From: Silurus meridionalis
Taxonomy: Eukaryota; Chordata; Actinopteri; Siluriformes; Siluridae
DNA length: 64,000 nucleotides
Assembly (NCBI RefSeq): GCF_014805685.1
Contig: NC_060893.1
Coordinates: 11,154,773-11,218,772, forward strand
Reading direction: 5' to 3'
Notes under the pieces: model-generated
What the model saw: the letters and a program-made list of their open reading frames with translations, nothing else
Database searches by the model: none
Told to the model about the DNA's origin: nothing
Translations under genes and position numbers: made by a program
Shown: positions 36,000 to 50,754 of the stretch, piece by piece
Layout: each line of letters opens with the position of its first letter
Position numbering within the stretch: position 1 is the stretch's first letter

Positions 36000-38910
36000 T
36001 CAATCTGGTGATAAATGTTGTGTGTGGTGTTTAGCTCGGGGGTAGGATTTCAAGAGGCAGAAGGGGATTTAGAGAGCAAAAGAGATAGAGGGACTAAGCA
36101 TGGATGGCGGAAGAAAAATCAGAAAGAATGGATATGTGGGTGGTGGTGGAAGGAGGGGTGGGTGGTAAAAAAACAAGGTGTTTAGCTCACCAGAGAATTC
36201 TTTTCTGCACGAATGCAGCATGGAGGAGACATTAGGAATTTAATGTGCTATTATTCTCCATTGCCCCCCTAAGCTTTCAACATCTGTCCTGTGGGTCTGT
36301 GCAGTAATAGGCATGGGCTTTAGGACCTGTTTCTCTGACAAGACAGCACACTTACAAGGGCCCTTGACATGCCAGCAACTTAATCTGTGACTCCTTCCAC
36401 AAAATTGACATTGTCTAGAGAGTAAAGCAATCAGCACAACTGGTATTACAGAGCATTTATGTTTGAGCTGGGCATTCCAGACAGACAAATCTTGACCTTT
36501 CCAAGAAACCCTGCTGCTATCTTCCATTTCCCTGCGTGTGCCTTTCCGAACTTCCTTGAAGAATTATGTTTGTCATTGGACTTCGCTTTTCTTGAGGCTG
36601 GCTGTGGGTTTAAATTCATAGCAAGCAATTTTTTACTCTTAATACCACTGTGGATTTGGGGCTGAAAGGAATGAGAGAAAAGAAAGTAAAAAAAAAAAAT
36701 ACTAAAACACTAGAGGAGTGGGATATTTTTCTACTCTTGAAGGGATGGCAAGAGACATACATCTATGGACAGCTCTGATTCCTCAGTGATTTAGGTATTT
36801 GGGGCTAAGCTCTCTTTGATATCTTGTTACGAATGTGGCAGCCAAGAGAATTGACAAATGTGTTCACCTATCACCAACTTTCACTCTTATACCACTTATA
36901 CACTAAAATGATTTAAAACGATAACTTGCTAAAACTAGCAAAATTTAAATCAACACTAAATATCACAATACCATAAGCATACATTGTTTAGTCAGGAGTT
37001 TAGTCTGTTAACTGAATTGTTTAATTTATGGTATAGTCTATCATATGTATTTGTAGTATTTGTTCTCCCCTATTTATCATCTTGTATGACAGAGGAATGA
37101 CAAACAATTGACTTTGTAGACACAATGTAGTGGGACAGACCCATTTTTAAATAAATAAATCAATCAAAAAATCAGTCAATCAATTAATCAATAAACCAGT
37201 TGGTACATTTTTTTTTATAAATCATAACTTTTTATTTAAAGCCAATTCTCTGTTATTACTGAGGTGTAAATTCATAAAATTAGAATGACTAACCTGGGAT
37301 AACCCAGCCCACTGAATGATTTACTGTATGAACCAATTTATAATTTATGCCACCCTTTAAAATGTATCTTAACTCCACACCCACATGTAATAGATGTTCT
37401 AATGGACATGCCAGTACATCCTTTCACATATTCTGAAAATGTCAATTATATCCAGTTTTTGGATACAAGTCTCTAAATTTTGAACACATGCACTGGTTTC
37501 AACAGTGGAGGTTAACCCATATTAATTTCTCCTCAGTGATCACACTACAATTACATTTATTCCAGTGATACCAACGAAATGTTTTGTTTTCATAGTTAAA
37601 ATGAAAGCTCTGTTTGCTCATATGTGTGACTATCCTATTTAATAAACATTAACCAATATAAATAGAGATTATAACTGGTTCTAAAACATATTACTATACA
37701 TATATAAAATTATTATTAAGCATTATTTATCCTTCGATAAATTGTATTGTACATTATAGTTTAGGCTTTTATTATCCGTTTCTCATTTTCTTGGCATACA
37801 TATGCATATGTGTGAATATACGTTGATAACCAGAAAAGACTACTTGATTTAACCAATCCACTTCATGTCCACTTTAGAGCAGCAGTTTGTGTGAGCTATA
37901 CAGAATGACCTGCTGTTCATCATTAACAGCACTGTTATAATGAGCTCCTGTCTGTCTCCATTGTTCAGCTTTGTAGTGTCACTGCCATTTACACCAGCTG
38001 GATTGAATGCTTCATCATGCACTGAGGTTAGACACAAAACTGACCACAAGGGATTTGAGCGCCAACTAAGCGGAGCGGCTATTCATATTTATAAGTCGGG
38101 CAATCTTAGTAAAGAAGGAGGGAAGACATTAACACCATCAAACGAAGCAATTTACAACAAACAGTCTTAAAGAGATAAATGTGTTACATTCATTCACATT
38201 TAGCCTTTGATCCAATGTTCCTCAAATGTGGCAATTAGATTTGGCTGGTTTGGCACATGTGACAGGTAACTGGCAATTTTTATAAATATTTTTTTTACTC
38301 GAAAATTTATATAAACATTTAAAAACATTAATAAGTGTTCTTAATAGTTATGTAAAGTTTTCTCAGAGAAAGATGGTAGATGGAAGTTTGTATGCACACA
38401 AACTACAAAAGTGAGATTTAAAAAAATAAAAAAGTAGTTTGATAGTTGTTTGACTTCCTGGAGAGACGCTTTCATAGTTAGTTAGAATACTAGGACAATA
38501 AAGATCAAATGAAGTATCAATAGACCTTATCCCACTTTTCCCAACAAAGTAAAAAAATATATAAAAAAATCAAGTCAATGGTTTCATAAAGCAAATCTTG
38601 TCTAACAATAGATGAATATGATTGAAAGGTTCCCAAATCTACCCTCCAGGCCATATTTAATATACAGTCTTGAAACATAAAATATTAATATGATGTTTGA
38701 GAAAAAAAATTTGGTTTTCTTATGAATCCCAATCAACAAATACTGCAATACAAATACTAAAACTGAGCCTATTAACAGGGGGCAGCAGTTGAGGCAAAAA
38801 ACAAAACAAAAAATGGAAGCGATCACGTTGCTCTTTTGTTTTACACAAAATCAACACATCCTCTCCTCTATAAAACATGAGGATAAAAACAACAGCAGCC
38901 TGTCTAAACA
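36000..38910. other. gene-free interval, no recognised gene
   Basis: No gene or classifiable repeat found. A CT-rich, more balanced block (36240-36660) stays open on both strands for up to 95 codons but encodes nothing recognisable. The remainder is AT-rich. Confidence 0.35.
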
Positions 38911-38919
38911 GGTAACAGA

Positions 38920-39420
38920 TGGCCAAAGCCTAGGTCTTTAAATGCTGCTTCCCAGTAGCAATTAAAAGTTTTTGCTTGTTGTTTCTCTCCCCAAGTGCAG
39001 GCTGCAAACAGTACAAGAGGTCGAATATCTGCGAGGGAGAAAACCGAGAGACAAGCAACTCATCTGGCACCAAACAGGATGCCTGTTCACCTGAATGAGC
39101 GCCCATAATCACCCAGCACCTATGTGAATAATTAGTGCAATAATTACCGACCCTAAAACAAAGCTGTGTGCCGCCCTTTTATAACACCGACAAGGATAAC
39201 AGGTGTTGCCTCTGCCTGGAAGGGACAGAGATTAAAGATTATTTCACCCTCCTGTGTCTCCTTCTGGCTAAAGTCGTCTTCCATTTTCCTTTCTCAGGCA
39301 GGCAGCAGCGCCACAAGGGGCCTCGTTTTTTGCTCTGTCTTACCAGTTTTGGGAGCGAGGGCATTCAACAAGAGAATGACTGTTGTTTAATCTGGCAGAG
39401 CTGATATGTCCTTGAGATTC
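38920..39420. promoter_or_regulatory. candidate conserved non-coding element
   Basis: About 500 bases of balanced, repeat-free sequence with an AATAATTAGTGCAATAATTA double homeodomain-like site (39126-39147), CAGGTG/CACCTG E-boxes and GC-rich segments. Overlapping open frames on both strands (up to 78 codons) show no protein features. It lies about 23 kb upstream of foxb1 and 17 kb from bnip2. Which gene it serves, if any, is unknown. Confidence 0.35.
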
Positions 39421-39429
39421 CTAAACATC

Positions 39430-42400
39430 CTGCGTCCACATCACCTGCAGCTATATGAAGGTTGTTTTTGTCTCCCTAGCAATGTGGATAATGAGTAGTA
39501 GTTCTATGAGCATATGTGTGTATTATGTGCAGGGAAGATAAGGTAAAGCTAAAACAGTTTTTTTTATTTTATTTTATTTTTTGGGAGGACAAAAGCATGC
39601 CTACAGATAATTATACATTGTGATTCAGTGCTTTAGGTCATCTGGAAAAATTAATAATTATGCTCTATATAATTATTTTGTTGTTTTGTTTTAGTCTTTC
39701 TTTGTCCCAAATATAAATCGGAGAGCCATGGGATGTTTGTTCTTGAACAAACTACTTAAACATCTAGTACTATCATCGCTTCTTTGGCACCCTGGCTTGC
39801 AGTGTTTGTTATTCCAACTCAGTGTGTTTATATAATTACTTCAGCAGGTATAACGGATAACATCTACAGAGTGATTTTATTTTCGTGAATTAATGAGCCG
39901 TCGCTTGACTTATTGCACTAAGAGGAGATTAAGGTTTTATTTCTCAATGTAAAACCAATTTTTTCTTGAGCATTTCTGTGCACATTTGCAGATTATTAAT
40001 CATCCATTGCAAAGACAAATTATATACACACAAGAGTCCTAGGTCTGAGACTAATACATGCCTTTAATCTAAATTTCCGCAAGAGATGTGGCATTATATT
40101 CCTTCTGTAGTCAGCTGTGCCCAGGGAATGCTGGATACCTCAGTCTAGAAGGATGGGGCAGCCTTGGTGTTCTTTGTCATGATTATTTCTTTCCATTCAT
40201 CACCAAAAGCACAACAAAGAGCCTCTCCACTTACAATTTAAATAAGGCTTTGTGTGACACTTTCCGTGACAAGCTGATGTATCCATTCAGCATCAGCCAG
40301 AAGATGTGAATGTCTATGCAAAATCAAGATGAATGTAGGAAGAGAACAGACAGCGGTTGATTAAGGTTCATGAAAGTGCACTCTATCTTTCATGGTATCC
40401 ACTTGTCGTATGATATCTTATCATTAGTTTCCCTGACAATGATTTAGAAGTCGGTATACCTTGCATTGTCTTTAACTGTAACCTTCTTTCAAACACAACT
40501 TCTATTTTTCACTCCTGAAGTGTCAAGCACAAGGGCCATGTGGCAAAATTGGACACCTCCAACCATGGCCTCCATGTCCTGACAAAGGCAGACGAGTATG
40601 CAGAATCAGGATGGAGGACAGAGCCATATGTATCCATAACGTTTAGCTGTTCACAGAGGATAACTGAGCCACCGCTGAAACATCACCACCCTTAATTTCT
40701 TTGGGGAGAATGGGACTTGGGTTCTGTTGCCAAGCTATTTTTTTTCCCCTTTTTGCCCTTTTGTAATTTTACCACTTCAGGTCATGGCCTCCTGGCTGTT
40801 AAATAAGAACCAGGGTAATGTCAGCATGCAGGCTGGGGACAGGATGAGAGCATGCCCCCTGCTCTCATTCTGTGGCAGCGGGCAACTGGCGCAGAAAGTC
40901 ACCATCCATCTCTAGCACAACACTAATGATGCATCCTAAAACAGAGGAGACTTTGTGCTAAAAGCCAGTATGCAGGTAATTCTCAGCTGCTCCCTCAGCT
41001 CTGAAGCCTTACACCAGCAAAGTATAAAATCAGAGGAAAGAAAGAGCCTCTAGAATCCCTTCAAGACATAGGCAATGCGTTTGATGTCCTTCAGCCCCGG
41101 TTCAAGCCTGTGGTTGTCTACTCTAAGCTATGCTTTGGAGTCTGATTTGAAAATTCTTTTTTTTTTTTTCTCACTCCTCCTTCATTTTTAACTTTCACCA
41201 TACATATATTGAATAATAAAAGTCCATCAAAGCAAACTTTATGCTAATGACCTTAATAATACTTTGAACTTTTCCAACTGCTGATTGCGCTTGGGTTTTC
41301 GCTGTTGTTGAAAATATACCCACTTGGGCAATGTTAATTTGATGATAAGAAAAAGTAATCCAAGAGAATATTTTGCAAACATTCTTACAAGAGATGTTTG
41401 TTGACGTCTTTAACACACCAAATGTTAAAAAATGTGATTTACCTCTGCGAATAACTATAGGTGATAATAAATAACCATAATTTACTTTAAGATACAAAAC
41501 TGTACCTACAAAAATGACAGTAAATATGGAAATGTACAATTTGTTGCAAAAGCCCTGACAGTCTAATAATAATATAGACATTATTTAATGTTTTTAGGTA
41601 AAAGAAGTGGTTCTGCCTCAGGTAAAACCTTCAAATAGAACAAATGTCGTTTATTTTTTAACTTTGCTTGCGTAAAGTTTTTGCAAGATATAATATGTTT
41701 GCCTTTCAGTTCAATTACTTTATGAAAGACCTTGAAGAAGTATTTAACTGGTGCAATCCATTATAAAATGACATACTTTTAAATTGCCATAAGCAGCAGT
41801 GACAAAGGGGAGAAGGAAAGTGTCATTTTTATTGCCTTGGTATGACAGACTGCGAGAAAAAAAAAACACACATACATCCAGTCTACTAAAATCATCAGTC
41901 TGGACTGTATTTTATAAAGGGTTCCGAATGCATCAATGGACACGGTGCTAAAACAAAAAACGGAATAGTTCCAACAACGGTATTCAAACACGCTGCATCG
42001 AGGACCAACAATGCTTAGCAGCTGAAACAAACACAACATATAAAGAAACACACAATATTATATCCTTGATAACATATTCTAATGGACATGGCAACCATTA
42101 ATGGTCTCTTTTCCATAACCATGTGGTCTATCATTTCATCTAATTTGCCTAACAATAAAAGGGCCAATTAAAGCATAACTGCATTACTTTGTTAATAAAG
42201 CAGACAGATTGACTCTGGGGAGCACTTCATTGGTAGTTAATTATGCGCAATGGTAGTCCCAGATCCACTGAGCAAATGTGAAGCCATAAAAGCGTTATAG
42301 TCCTGACAATTCCCACTCATGGCCGTACACACAGTTAAATCTAACGGTTGTGCATACTGCTAAGGCCAGTGAGACACTCAGTGAAGAGAAATAGAGCACT

Positions 42401-45400
42401 CTGCAATTGTGCAGCTACCTCAGAGAGTTGCAGCTCGTCCGTTTTGAGCCACGATGAACAAAGGAACAATAAAAGAATGGCATTCTTGCAATAGATGCTC
42501 TGAATGCAGGGGTCATTCTCAGGGCATGGACAGACTGGTGTTGATACACTCTCAAACAATTCGTGACTTGATTCCCATAGCATAAAAACTAGCCATAAAT
42601 GCTAGAGATGTGCATTTTATTCAAACATATGCTATATTTGTGCTTTTCGAGATATTATAGTGGAGTTAAGCCTGTCACTATGCTGAATGGTTTGACCCTG
42701 AGTGAGTCTGGCTGCACTTGCCTTGTCGGTATCCTAATAAAGAGGCATAGAATCGTGTCTGAATAAGGGCTTCTGGCAAGAATGTGACATTTTGTCAATA
42801 CTATATTGGCATTCCACTTAACCTCAGAGACAGGAGGATTATTCTGTTGCAGCAGGCTAGTAAATGGCTTGTTTGTACTGCAGTTTTCTCCAGCAGACAT
42901 CTTTATTATGTATATAATCAATGACTTCCACTATTTAAATTTACTGACTTTTGCCTAATGCTAAATTTTTATTGCAGAGTAAGAAAAAGGGAAAGATGAA
43001 TACAAATGAGACTAATCACTACATATGATTAATGAAATGTTTACACTTGCTTATTCTTATACTTAATATGCATATCAACGTGTGCTAATTATTATTAAAT
43101 AAGCCATTAAAATGATCTTCTTTTCCCAAAAGTGATAAAGGCAGTGAAATCAATCATTTATTAAAATGAAACAATGTATGAAACAAAAAAAATGAAAATA
43201 AGCTATAATGCTTTTGGTGCTTATGGTATGCTTTAACACAACATAATATTATATAATTTAGCAATAAAACATCAAACTATTTGTATTTTTGAAGAAAAAG
43301 ATTGTTATTTTTTTGAAGGAAAAAATCTATGATGAAGCACTTGACTTCTCTAGTAAATCCAGCTGTAATTTTCCTTTTTCCCCTTTTTTTTTTTGGGATA
43401 ATTACAGCAAATCAGTTGGCCATTACTAGCTTTTCCCAGCTGCACAATTCTAATAGGTTGTCAATGATTGTTTTTAACCAAATTAAGATTGGTTACAACC
43501 CTGTGTCATACACACTGCTGGGGAGCCGTCTGTGATAAATGATGCTTGAAAAGCACTCTGATCAGTCAGTGTTAAGAATCTGGCTTCAAGCGCACTGGGA
43601 CAACTCCATTTCTAAGGGTTAATACGACATGCCCTCTTCCAAAACAACAAGAATTTAAGCATATCAGTCTGTCATTTGGAAACCTTGGGTCATTGGTGTG
43701 GTGATGGATGGGAAAGGTTGATGCTTATTTCTTACAATGTCATGTACATCTTTATGGGATTATTCTTCCTGCCCATTATTCATGCATGTCGGGGACTATG
43801 GGGCTTTTACCACTCAGACAACAAAAACTGATACTGACAGTCAGGTGTGCTTGAGTAGTCATAGCAATCTGCTCTAATCAAACAGCATTAAATCAAAATG
43901 CATTACTGTCTTATACAGTAGAAGAGTAAAACCCTAATACCCTAAATATTTAAAGTCAACTAATTAAAAGCATTGTGTATACTCAAAATAACTGATAATT
44001 AGAATATATAATAATATATATAGAATTATATAATACATTTTATATTATTTAATAAATACATATGTGCAAATATTAATATACACAGAGATTATAAAAAATC
44101 TTTAAAAAAAGAAAATTAGTCTTGATGTTGCTGTGAGTAAAATTACATTTACTGATGATAATAATAATATTAATAATAATGGTGTTTTTATTGCTTACTT
44201 ATATCCTCAGTATTATCATGTCAAATATGTACATTAAATTATGCACAAAAATATGAGCACAAATTAACTCTAAAAATGTCTTATCCTGGGGAAACAAACG
44301 AGAGTTAATATGTGGCTTGTCACAGCCTGTTAGGTTTGTTACTTTTCTCTTTATGGCAAACTTTCTTCTTATTATGTTTTCCGGTTAAAGCTAGGGGAAT
44401 TGTGTCTATCCTTTCTGAAAAAGGAGAAATATTGTCTTTTAACAGCCACATAAAAGAAAAGAAGCTGCAAGCCACTTCAGCACAGTGGAACAGCCTGCAG
44501 GGATTTCAACCGAGAGCACCGTCTCGAGTAGATTCAATGGCAAATAGTTATTATTTTCCCAAAATTAAGTATTTTTCTCCTACCTATGAACAGTGGTGTT
44601 AAAATATTGAGAAAAAATAAATATATTAAACATTACATTTTCGAATACTGGATGCATCTGTCTCCAGCTAATTGAGATGCTAGTAAGAATGTTAGGGCTC
44701 AGGAGAATAATTTGTCAGTGGAAAAACACAGAATGGTCCAATTTATTGCTTGCTGCAGGCTGAGATGTTCCAACAGTCTTTGATCAACCTTTTTTTAGGT
44801 CAGTATGATTTGAAATACAGAGAGAGGTCTCAGAAAACTGGAGAGAAAAGATTGTCTTTTTCCACAAAAAATGAAATAAGTATTTCTGTTTTGGTACACT
44901 GTTTGGATGCAAAGCATTTGATAAATCCTTCATAGAACTACAGGGGGTTAAAACAGAGAAGATTTCCTGATTCTGTTTATTTGCAATGATGCTTGGGCAA
45001 TTAGTAAAACATTCATGATAGAGCAACTTCAAGTTTTGCTGCTAAATCACTTAGATCACATCAGATCAATGGACTAAAGGGGGATTATTAAAATATTTTT
45101 TTAAAGAAAACTTGTAGTGGAGAAACATAAATGTGAACCAAGAACAGTGTCTTTTTCAATTGAATATGACTTTGAATTTTATTTAAAGCTAAACATTTTC
45201 TGATGCATACCATTTTTTGTCCCGGGATTTGTTCAGTGAATGCAAATCTATATTTAATTTTAAATCACAGACACTCTACTGAGGAACCAATATAAAGAAT
45301 GCTACATTTAAAAGAAATACTAGTTGTTCTGCATACAGCATACAATGGGCGAGATCATAATATGAGAAATATTAGAATTATTTCTATCATTGCATTTAAA

Positions 45401-45630
45401 TTTTAGAATTAGTTCTATTAAAAAAAAAACATTTGTTTTGATAAACCTTTGAAGGATTAAAACAAACCATTTCTTTTATTATGATGACAATTTATGTAAA
45501 TTTCTAAAATGGCTTAAACTCCCATACACATTCCTATATAATTCTATTTTGATCTGTATTTCGGTTAAATTCTGTACAGTCAGCTTTAACTGTCTCCTTA
45601 TAAAAATCACTCTAATGTGCACCAAGGGTT
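39430..45630. other. gene-free interval, no recognised gene
   Basis: No gene recognised. Balanced blocks at about 40500-41130 and 42060-42560 may be regulatory. A long pyrimidine tract ending CAG at 40781 resembles a splice acceptor but no coherent exon follows. The remainder is AT-rich with short ATA runs near 44000-44180. Confidence 0.35.
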
Positions 45631-45639
45631 TATGAGGTA

Positions 45640-45930
45640 CAAGATGTAGTTCATTGTTTTAAATTCTCTTTCCATATTCTCCCTGCTGGTGTCTGGCTAA
45701 CCTTGCAGTGTTTGGAGCTGCAAGCTTACACAGGGCATGCAGGAGTCTACTCCACTCATGCCCTCAGCGCATTCATTATCCTACAGAATGATCCCAGGTC
45801 ACAGGGCCGGAAATTTTAATTACGTTGGCCGTAAATGGAGGAATTAAGTAGCGTGTTTTAAAAATGCTGAATCGGTGGAAAGAGGGCGGGGGTTGGTTTT
45901 GGATGGCATTGCCATGCTATGACAGCTTAC
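45640..45930. promoter_or_regulatory. candidate conserved non-coding element
   Basis: A repeat-free block with balanced composition containing TTTTAATTACG, GGAATTAAG and several CpG dinucleotides in an AT-rich neighbourhood. It has no coding features. It lies about 30 kb upstream of foxb1. Function inferred only. Confidence 0.3.
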
Positions 45931-46079
45931 TTTTGGATTCAAACATAGCCATTATTCTGTTTTATGAGCTTAGGTTAAAATACTACACACCACTCACAGT
46001 TTAACAACTAGTGTATGTCTTTCTCGCTTCTGCAATCACGTTTCATCACGCTGTAAAATGTGACTTAAGGTTTGTACTC

Positions 46080-47170
46080 TAGGTTGGCCTGTAAATTAAA
46101 GAGAGATTCACCTTCACTCCACTTCAGTGTCATGGCAGGAGAAACGAGTTGAGCTGCAGTCACTTGGTCCTCTGAGGCATCTGTAGATCAGAGTTTCAGC
46201 CAGCAGCCCTACGGGTAGTGGACATAATTATTGAACATCAGGCATTTACTTGGCACATGCTGCTGGCCACCGATTTGGTGCAACTTGCCCTGTTTACCAA
46301 CTCATTTAAATTAACATGCTCCGTTAGAGAGTTGTGCTGTTTGTCCTGATAGCAGTGATGGGCATTGAGTCTATTACAGTTTTGGTTCCATAGTTATATA
46401 CAAATAACCACAACAGACAATGGAAATAAGCAGTGCTTGTGAAAGAATATTATTAATGTAAATAATTTTGTGGGACTTTAATCATCAGTCTTTTCACAAC
46501 ATTTTCTGGTATATAAAAATATAATTGTGATGAAAAACGAACAGAACAGAACTATTTCTCAAAAGTACGGTGTGATTATGCATTAATAGGCAGAAAGTTG
46601 AAGCTCAGAAACCAGTAAAGGCTACTGTCGGTGTTCTACTGCTCCAAATGCTCAAGGATGTAGTGAGCAAGCACAAAAGGCATTCAGTTATACTACACTG
46701 AATGCATTAATAGCAACTGAGTTAGTATTATGAAAGTGTAAAGATTTAAAGATTTACACTGCTCATGTACATGTGAACATATGAATACTAAATAATAAAC
46801 TTGAGCTGATTATCAACCCACAAGGGAAATGTTTACCTCTTACTGAGCACAACCAAACGACTAAAATGCCTGCCATATGAGGCGAAGACTAACACTAAAA
46901 CAGCTAACCCCCCCATGGGTGGTCAGGGAAGACTGAAGAGTTCACTCTGGCGATAAAGATGGAGGAAGGCAAGTGAATGAAAGGGGGCCTCATACTTACG
47001 TTAAAGCCATAAGCACACTAACAAAATGTGAATGGCTCTGTCCGCTGCACTAACCACAGAAGGGAATAAAAGTGTTCAGTCAGGGCAGCTCAGCCGTAAG
47101 TCACAGGGGTAATGATGTCAGGCTGTAGGCAGGGTTAGAGCAATGGCTGCAGCAGGCCCCCCAAAGCTGT
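46080..47170. other. gene-free interval, no recognised gene
   Basis: Mixed composition with GC-richer patches at 46120-46280 and 46900-47160. Nothing supports a gene or repeat family. Confidence 0.3.
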
Positions 47171-47174
47171 CAAA

Positions 47175-47177
<3 letters not shown>

Positions 47178-47228
<51 letters not shown>
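47178..47228. repeat. (CA)n microsatellite
   Basis: About 25 uninterrupted CA units. Confidence 0.95.
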
Positions 47229-47231
<3 letters not shown>

Positions 47232-47500
47232 ATATCTGATATATGAGGCACACAGGTCAGTGACATTAGTGCCACAACATTCAGTCATTCAGTACGTATC
47301 ATAATCCAACTAAACACAGGTGGCAGCGCATCACTTTTGTCATGGGCCAATGCAAGAACTCTCTATTACACAATATAAAGATAGTAAACAGAAATCAATC
47401 TTGGGACTAAGGGAGTGTTATAAAACGAGGGTCAACAAAATACATTTGTGTGATCTAATGGATTTTCAATGTAATGCAGAATAAATTTAAGTGCAATTAC

Positions 47501-47528
47501 AAAAAAAAAAAAAAAAAAACACCTTTCC

Positions 47529-47574
<46 letters not shown>
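47501..47574. repeat. poly-A tract followed by (CA)n microsatellite
   Basis: Nineteen A (47501-47519), a short CT-rich gap, then about 20 CA units (47535-47574). Confidence 0.93.
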
Positions 47575-47576
<2 letters not shown>

Positions 47577-47579
47577 GGA

Positions 47580-50430
47580 AGCAGCAAGGGCACTTACGCC
47601 ACTCAACTATTTTGTAGCATGATAATTAACCAATTCACTATTCACAGTCAATTCTCAAAGGTGTCTTTGAACTAATTGTTCTCATTGACTCATTTAATTA
47701 TTTGTTTGCTGGTTTAATTATTTTCTGATCTTGAGAAAATGAAAATTAATAGAGGCAAACCTTGCAAAAAAAAAAGAAAAAGAATCTGGCAAAAAAAAAG
47801 AGAAAAAAAATAAATTCTTAGCTAGATATTCTATAGATCAAAAGTAAATAGATAGAATTTGAAAATTGAAATGCGTGAATGTCATTTACCAGCGAATTAC
47901 ACTAATTAAGAAAGTAAATAATTAGCATAAATAACATTAGTATTAGAATATTACTACTAGATAGTTAAAATTTTAATATGGTTTTATTGGCTGTCAATTT
48001 GTACAACGACAGCTCATGAGACAAAATAAATTATGTTTTAATTATCTAATAGTAATAAAACAAAATAAAAAAAAGGCTCAGAGATGCTAATCACAAGGTT
48101 GAAGCCTCTTTTGGGGGCTGAGCAAGGCTCTTAAAGATATCTCTGTATCATGGCTGACCCTGCGCTCTGATCCCAACATCCTGACTAGCTGGGAATTTCA
48201 AGCTACTGTAACATATATGTGACAAACCAAAGCTCCTTCTTCTTCTATGGAAAGTATAGCACTAAAATGTATCATCATTTGACATCAAATGTATAATGCT
48301 TCTGAATTAGGAGAAAATTACTTTGATGCTTTAAATCTCTCCAAAATGGAGCTGTGTATAAATAAAAAGTCTATGAACATACTGTCACAGAGCTCTAAGA
48401 CTAAGAGTGTAATGTGCTGAATTTCAACCCAAGTGAAATTTAGTGCCGTGAGTAATTTTGTCTTATAACAGAAAGTCCTCTCCTCTAGATTAAAACATCA
48501 TCTCTCCTTCTGGCCAGTGCCAATGTCCTGCCCTGAACTTGTACAAGACCAGCAGAGGCATTAAAGTCTGACTGGCCTGTGGCATCCATCCAAAGCACCC
48601 TCAAAAAAAGTCTAATATTCCTTTACAAGGTGCCAGACCTGTTGAACCCTTTTAACAACTGCCATATGGAAAATAGAGAAAGACAAAAAGAAAGAACTAG
48701 CCACGGATGGAATCATACATAAGCCTGAGTGCAGCAAGAATTCAGAGGAATCTTTTTAACAACTGGACCACTTTCCTTACAGCTCCCACTATTTGTCACA
48801 CTGCCTTAAAATGTTTTGCTCATTTGTTTCTGTTAAATATTTCATCCTCCCTTAAATATTCATTTAACATCTTTTACATTTTTTACTAGGTTCTTTTCCC
48901 CATTGTCTTTTTTTTTTCCATGGTTCCCTTTTTTGGCTTCACAATCACATCATTATTCATGGGCACCCAGAAACCGATTGCATAAAACATGCACATGAAT
49001 TCCTTCTTGCCTTTTCTCATTAAGAGATATACTTCAAGTAGCCTAAACACTTCCCAATGCTCCACTTGTGGAAATTGGATATTCTCTTATGCTGTACAGG
49101 TTCACAAATGGGTTACAGCTTCATTCAAAAAGAAAATAGGATAAAGAAAAAATTGCATTCTATTTCAATCCTTTTTATCCTTAGTGTGTATTCCTTACAA
49201 ACACATTAAAGGCTGAATGATGCCTAAAACCTTTAGTTGTAAACATTTAAGCATTAATTCTGGGAAGACTGTTTCCTTAATAGCTTCCGTGTTATGTCCT
49301 TATAAATTACTTACTCACTTCATCTTACTCAGTTCCAGGTATATGTTTACATGTTTTAGCACTCGGTTCTGGGAACACGTAAAACACATAAGCTGGATCT
49401 GATACTCAGTTCTATGGTCCGGGGAATCAATTCTACCCACAATCTGCATTCTCTCTGCACATACACAGTTTCATCCTGATGCTGCAAATGTTTGAGAAAA
49501 ACACATTTTTACAGTGTAGTCAAATTTATATTACAGAAATACAAGAACTGAAATTAATATTCAATTAAAATGAGAACTACTGTGGGTTCTGGTATTTTTT
49601 TTTTTCTTTTCATTTAGAATTTTGTTCTGGCTTCTGGAGGAGAGAATAAAGACTTCTTACCAAGTTTCTTATTGATCCACAAATAAAACTAAGAAAATGA
49701 CTGTTTGCTACACCTTCTTCAAAGCATATTAGTGTTTCAGTAGGTAAATTTGCTTTAGTTAATTAGAAAGACAAGGCCAACAATCAAGAACCAAAATAAT
49801 TCTGCCAGTCTTAGAATGCACATAAAAGCAAAACCCTAAACTTCAAAGTCTACACCAGCTTTTATTTGTGAATAATACCAATAAGGAACGATTGCAAACA
49901 TGACCACACTGAGAGAAAAAATGATATAGTAAACTTTCAATTTTGTTGGATTAATGAGACCGCTTGATCAGACAGAACAAATAGCAGTGTGTTAATTAGG
50001 GATTATACCAAATGATCCTGTGCACACAGTTGAGGCAGAGAGCAACATTCTGATTGAGCAAAGTGCTACGGTTAAAAAGTCAGCAAGACATTAATACATC
50101 CTTCTCTACAAAAAAAAAAAAACATTTGTCCATCCTTTCAAATAATGGAATAGTGAAGCACAAAGGGGACAATACAAAGCAAAAATGTAAAGTTAAAATT
50201 ATGGTACTAAAGACAGACATTGGCCCATAAGGCGAAAAACTGCACACATGCAGATGCCAGAGCTGTGTGCACGTTTCTTTGTTCATCTGTCAAGAAATTA
50301 GTGAAAGCTTCCTGTAGTCCTTTCTCATTTGCATACACTAATTGCTAGTCCTCATCATGCAGCATGAACGAAGCTCATTTAATAATAAGACAAGAATAAT
50401 AAATCATAAACTTAATCATGCAAAAAAAAA
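47580..50430. other. gene-free interval, no recognised gene
   Basis: AT-rich sequence with poly-A and poly-T runs. No gene or classifiable transposon recognised. Confidence 0.35.
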
Positions 50431-50489
50431 AAAAAAGATGATAGAATATTTGCAAAGAAATATACCCCTGATTCAATTTGCTGAAAAGG

Positions 50490-50745
50490 GAAAAAAAAAT
50501 CTGCACTTCTATTAGAAAAACTTCAGGAGTTTTCCCACAATTCATTTAAAAAAAAATAATTTTAATGACATTTAAAAAAAAAAATAATATGTATGGTATG
50601 AATATTTGTACATTTTACCTCCTGGCCATGTATTCAGAATAAGACACAACTGTTAGACACAAACAATGTTCATTCATCTATATAAGTATAATTATTTCTT
50701 AGTGTTTGAAGCAAAGGAATATGATGTGTCAATTCTGTGATTTAA
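50490..50745 (+). repeat. tandem duplication, copy 1
   Basis: Matches 50755-51010 in order with a period of about 265 bases. Shared words include taatatgtatggtatgaa (copy 1 at 50585), tattcagaataagacacaac (50631), gtataattatttctt and aattctgtg (50731). Divergence is scattered point changes and A-run length changes, so the duplication is not very recent. No coding frame or transposon signature explains the unit. Confidence 0.9.
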
Positions 50746-50754
50746 AAAAAATGA

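Noticed and set aside
40730..40915. Long pyrimidine tract plus CAG at 40781 considered as a coding exon boundary
   Set aside because: The following frame has no family resemblance and no good donor closes a plausible exon.
41195..41581. Minus-strand frame of 128 codons
   Set aside because: Hydrophobic AT-rich translation with no motif; expected by chance in a long desert.
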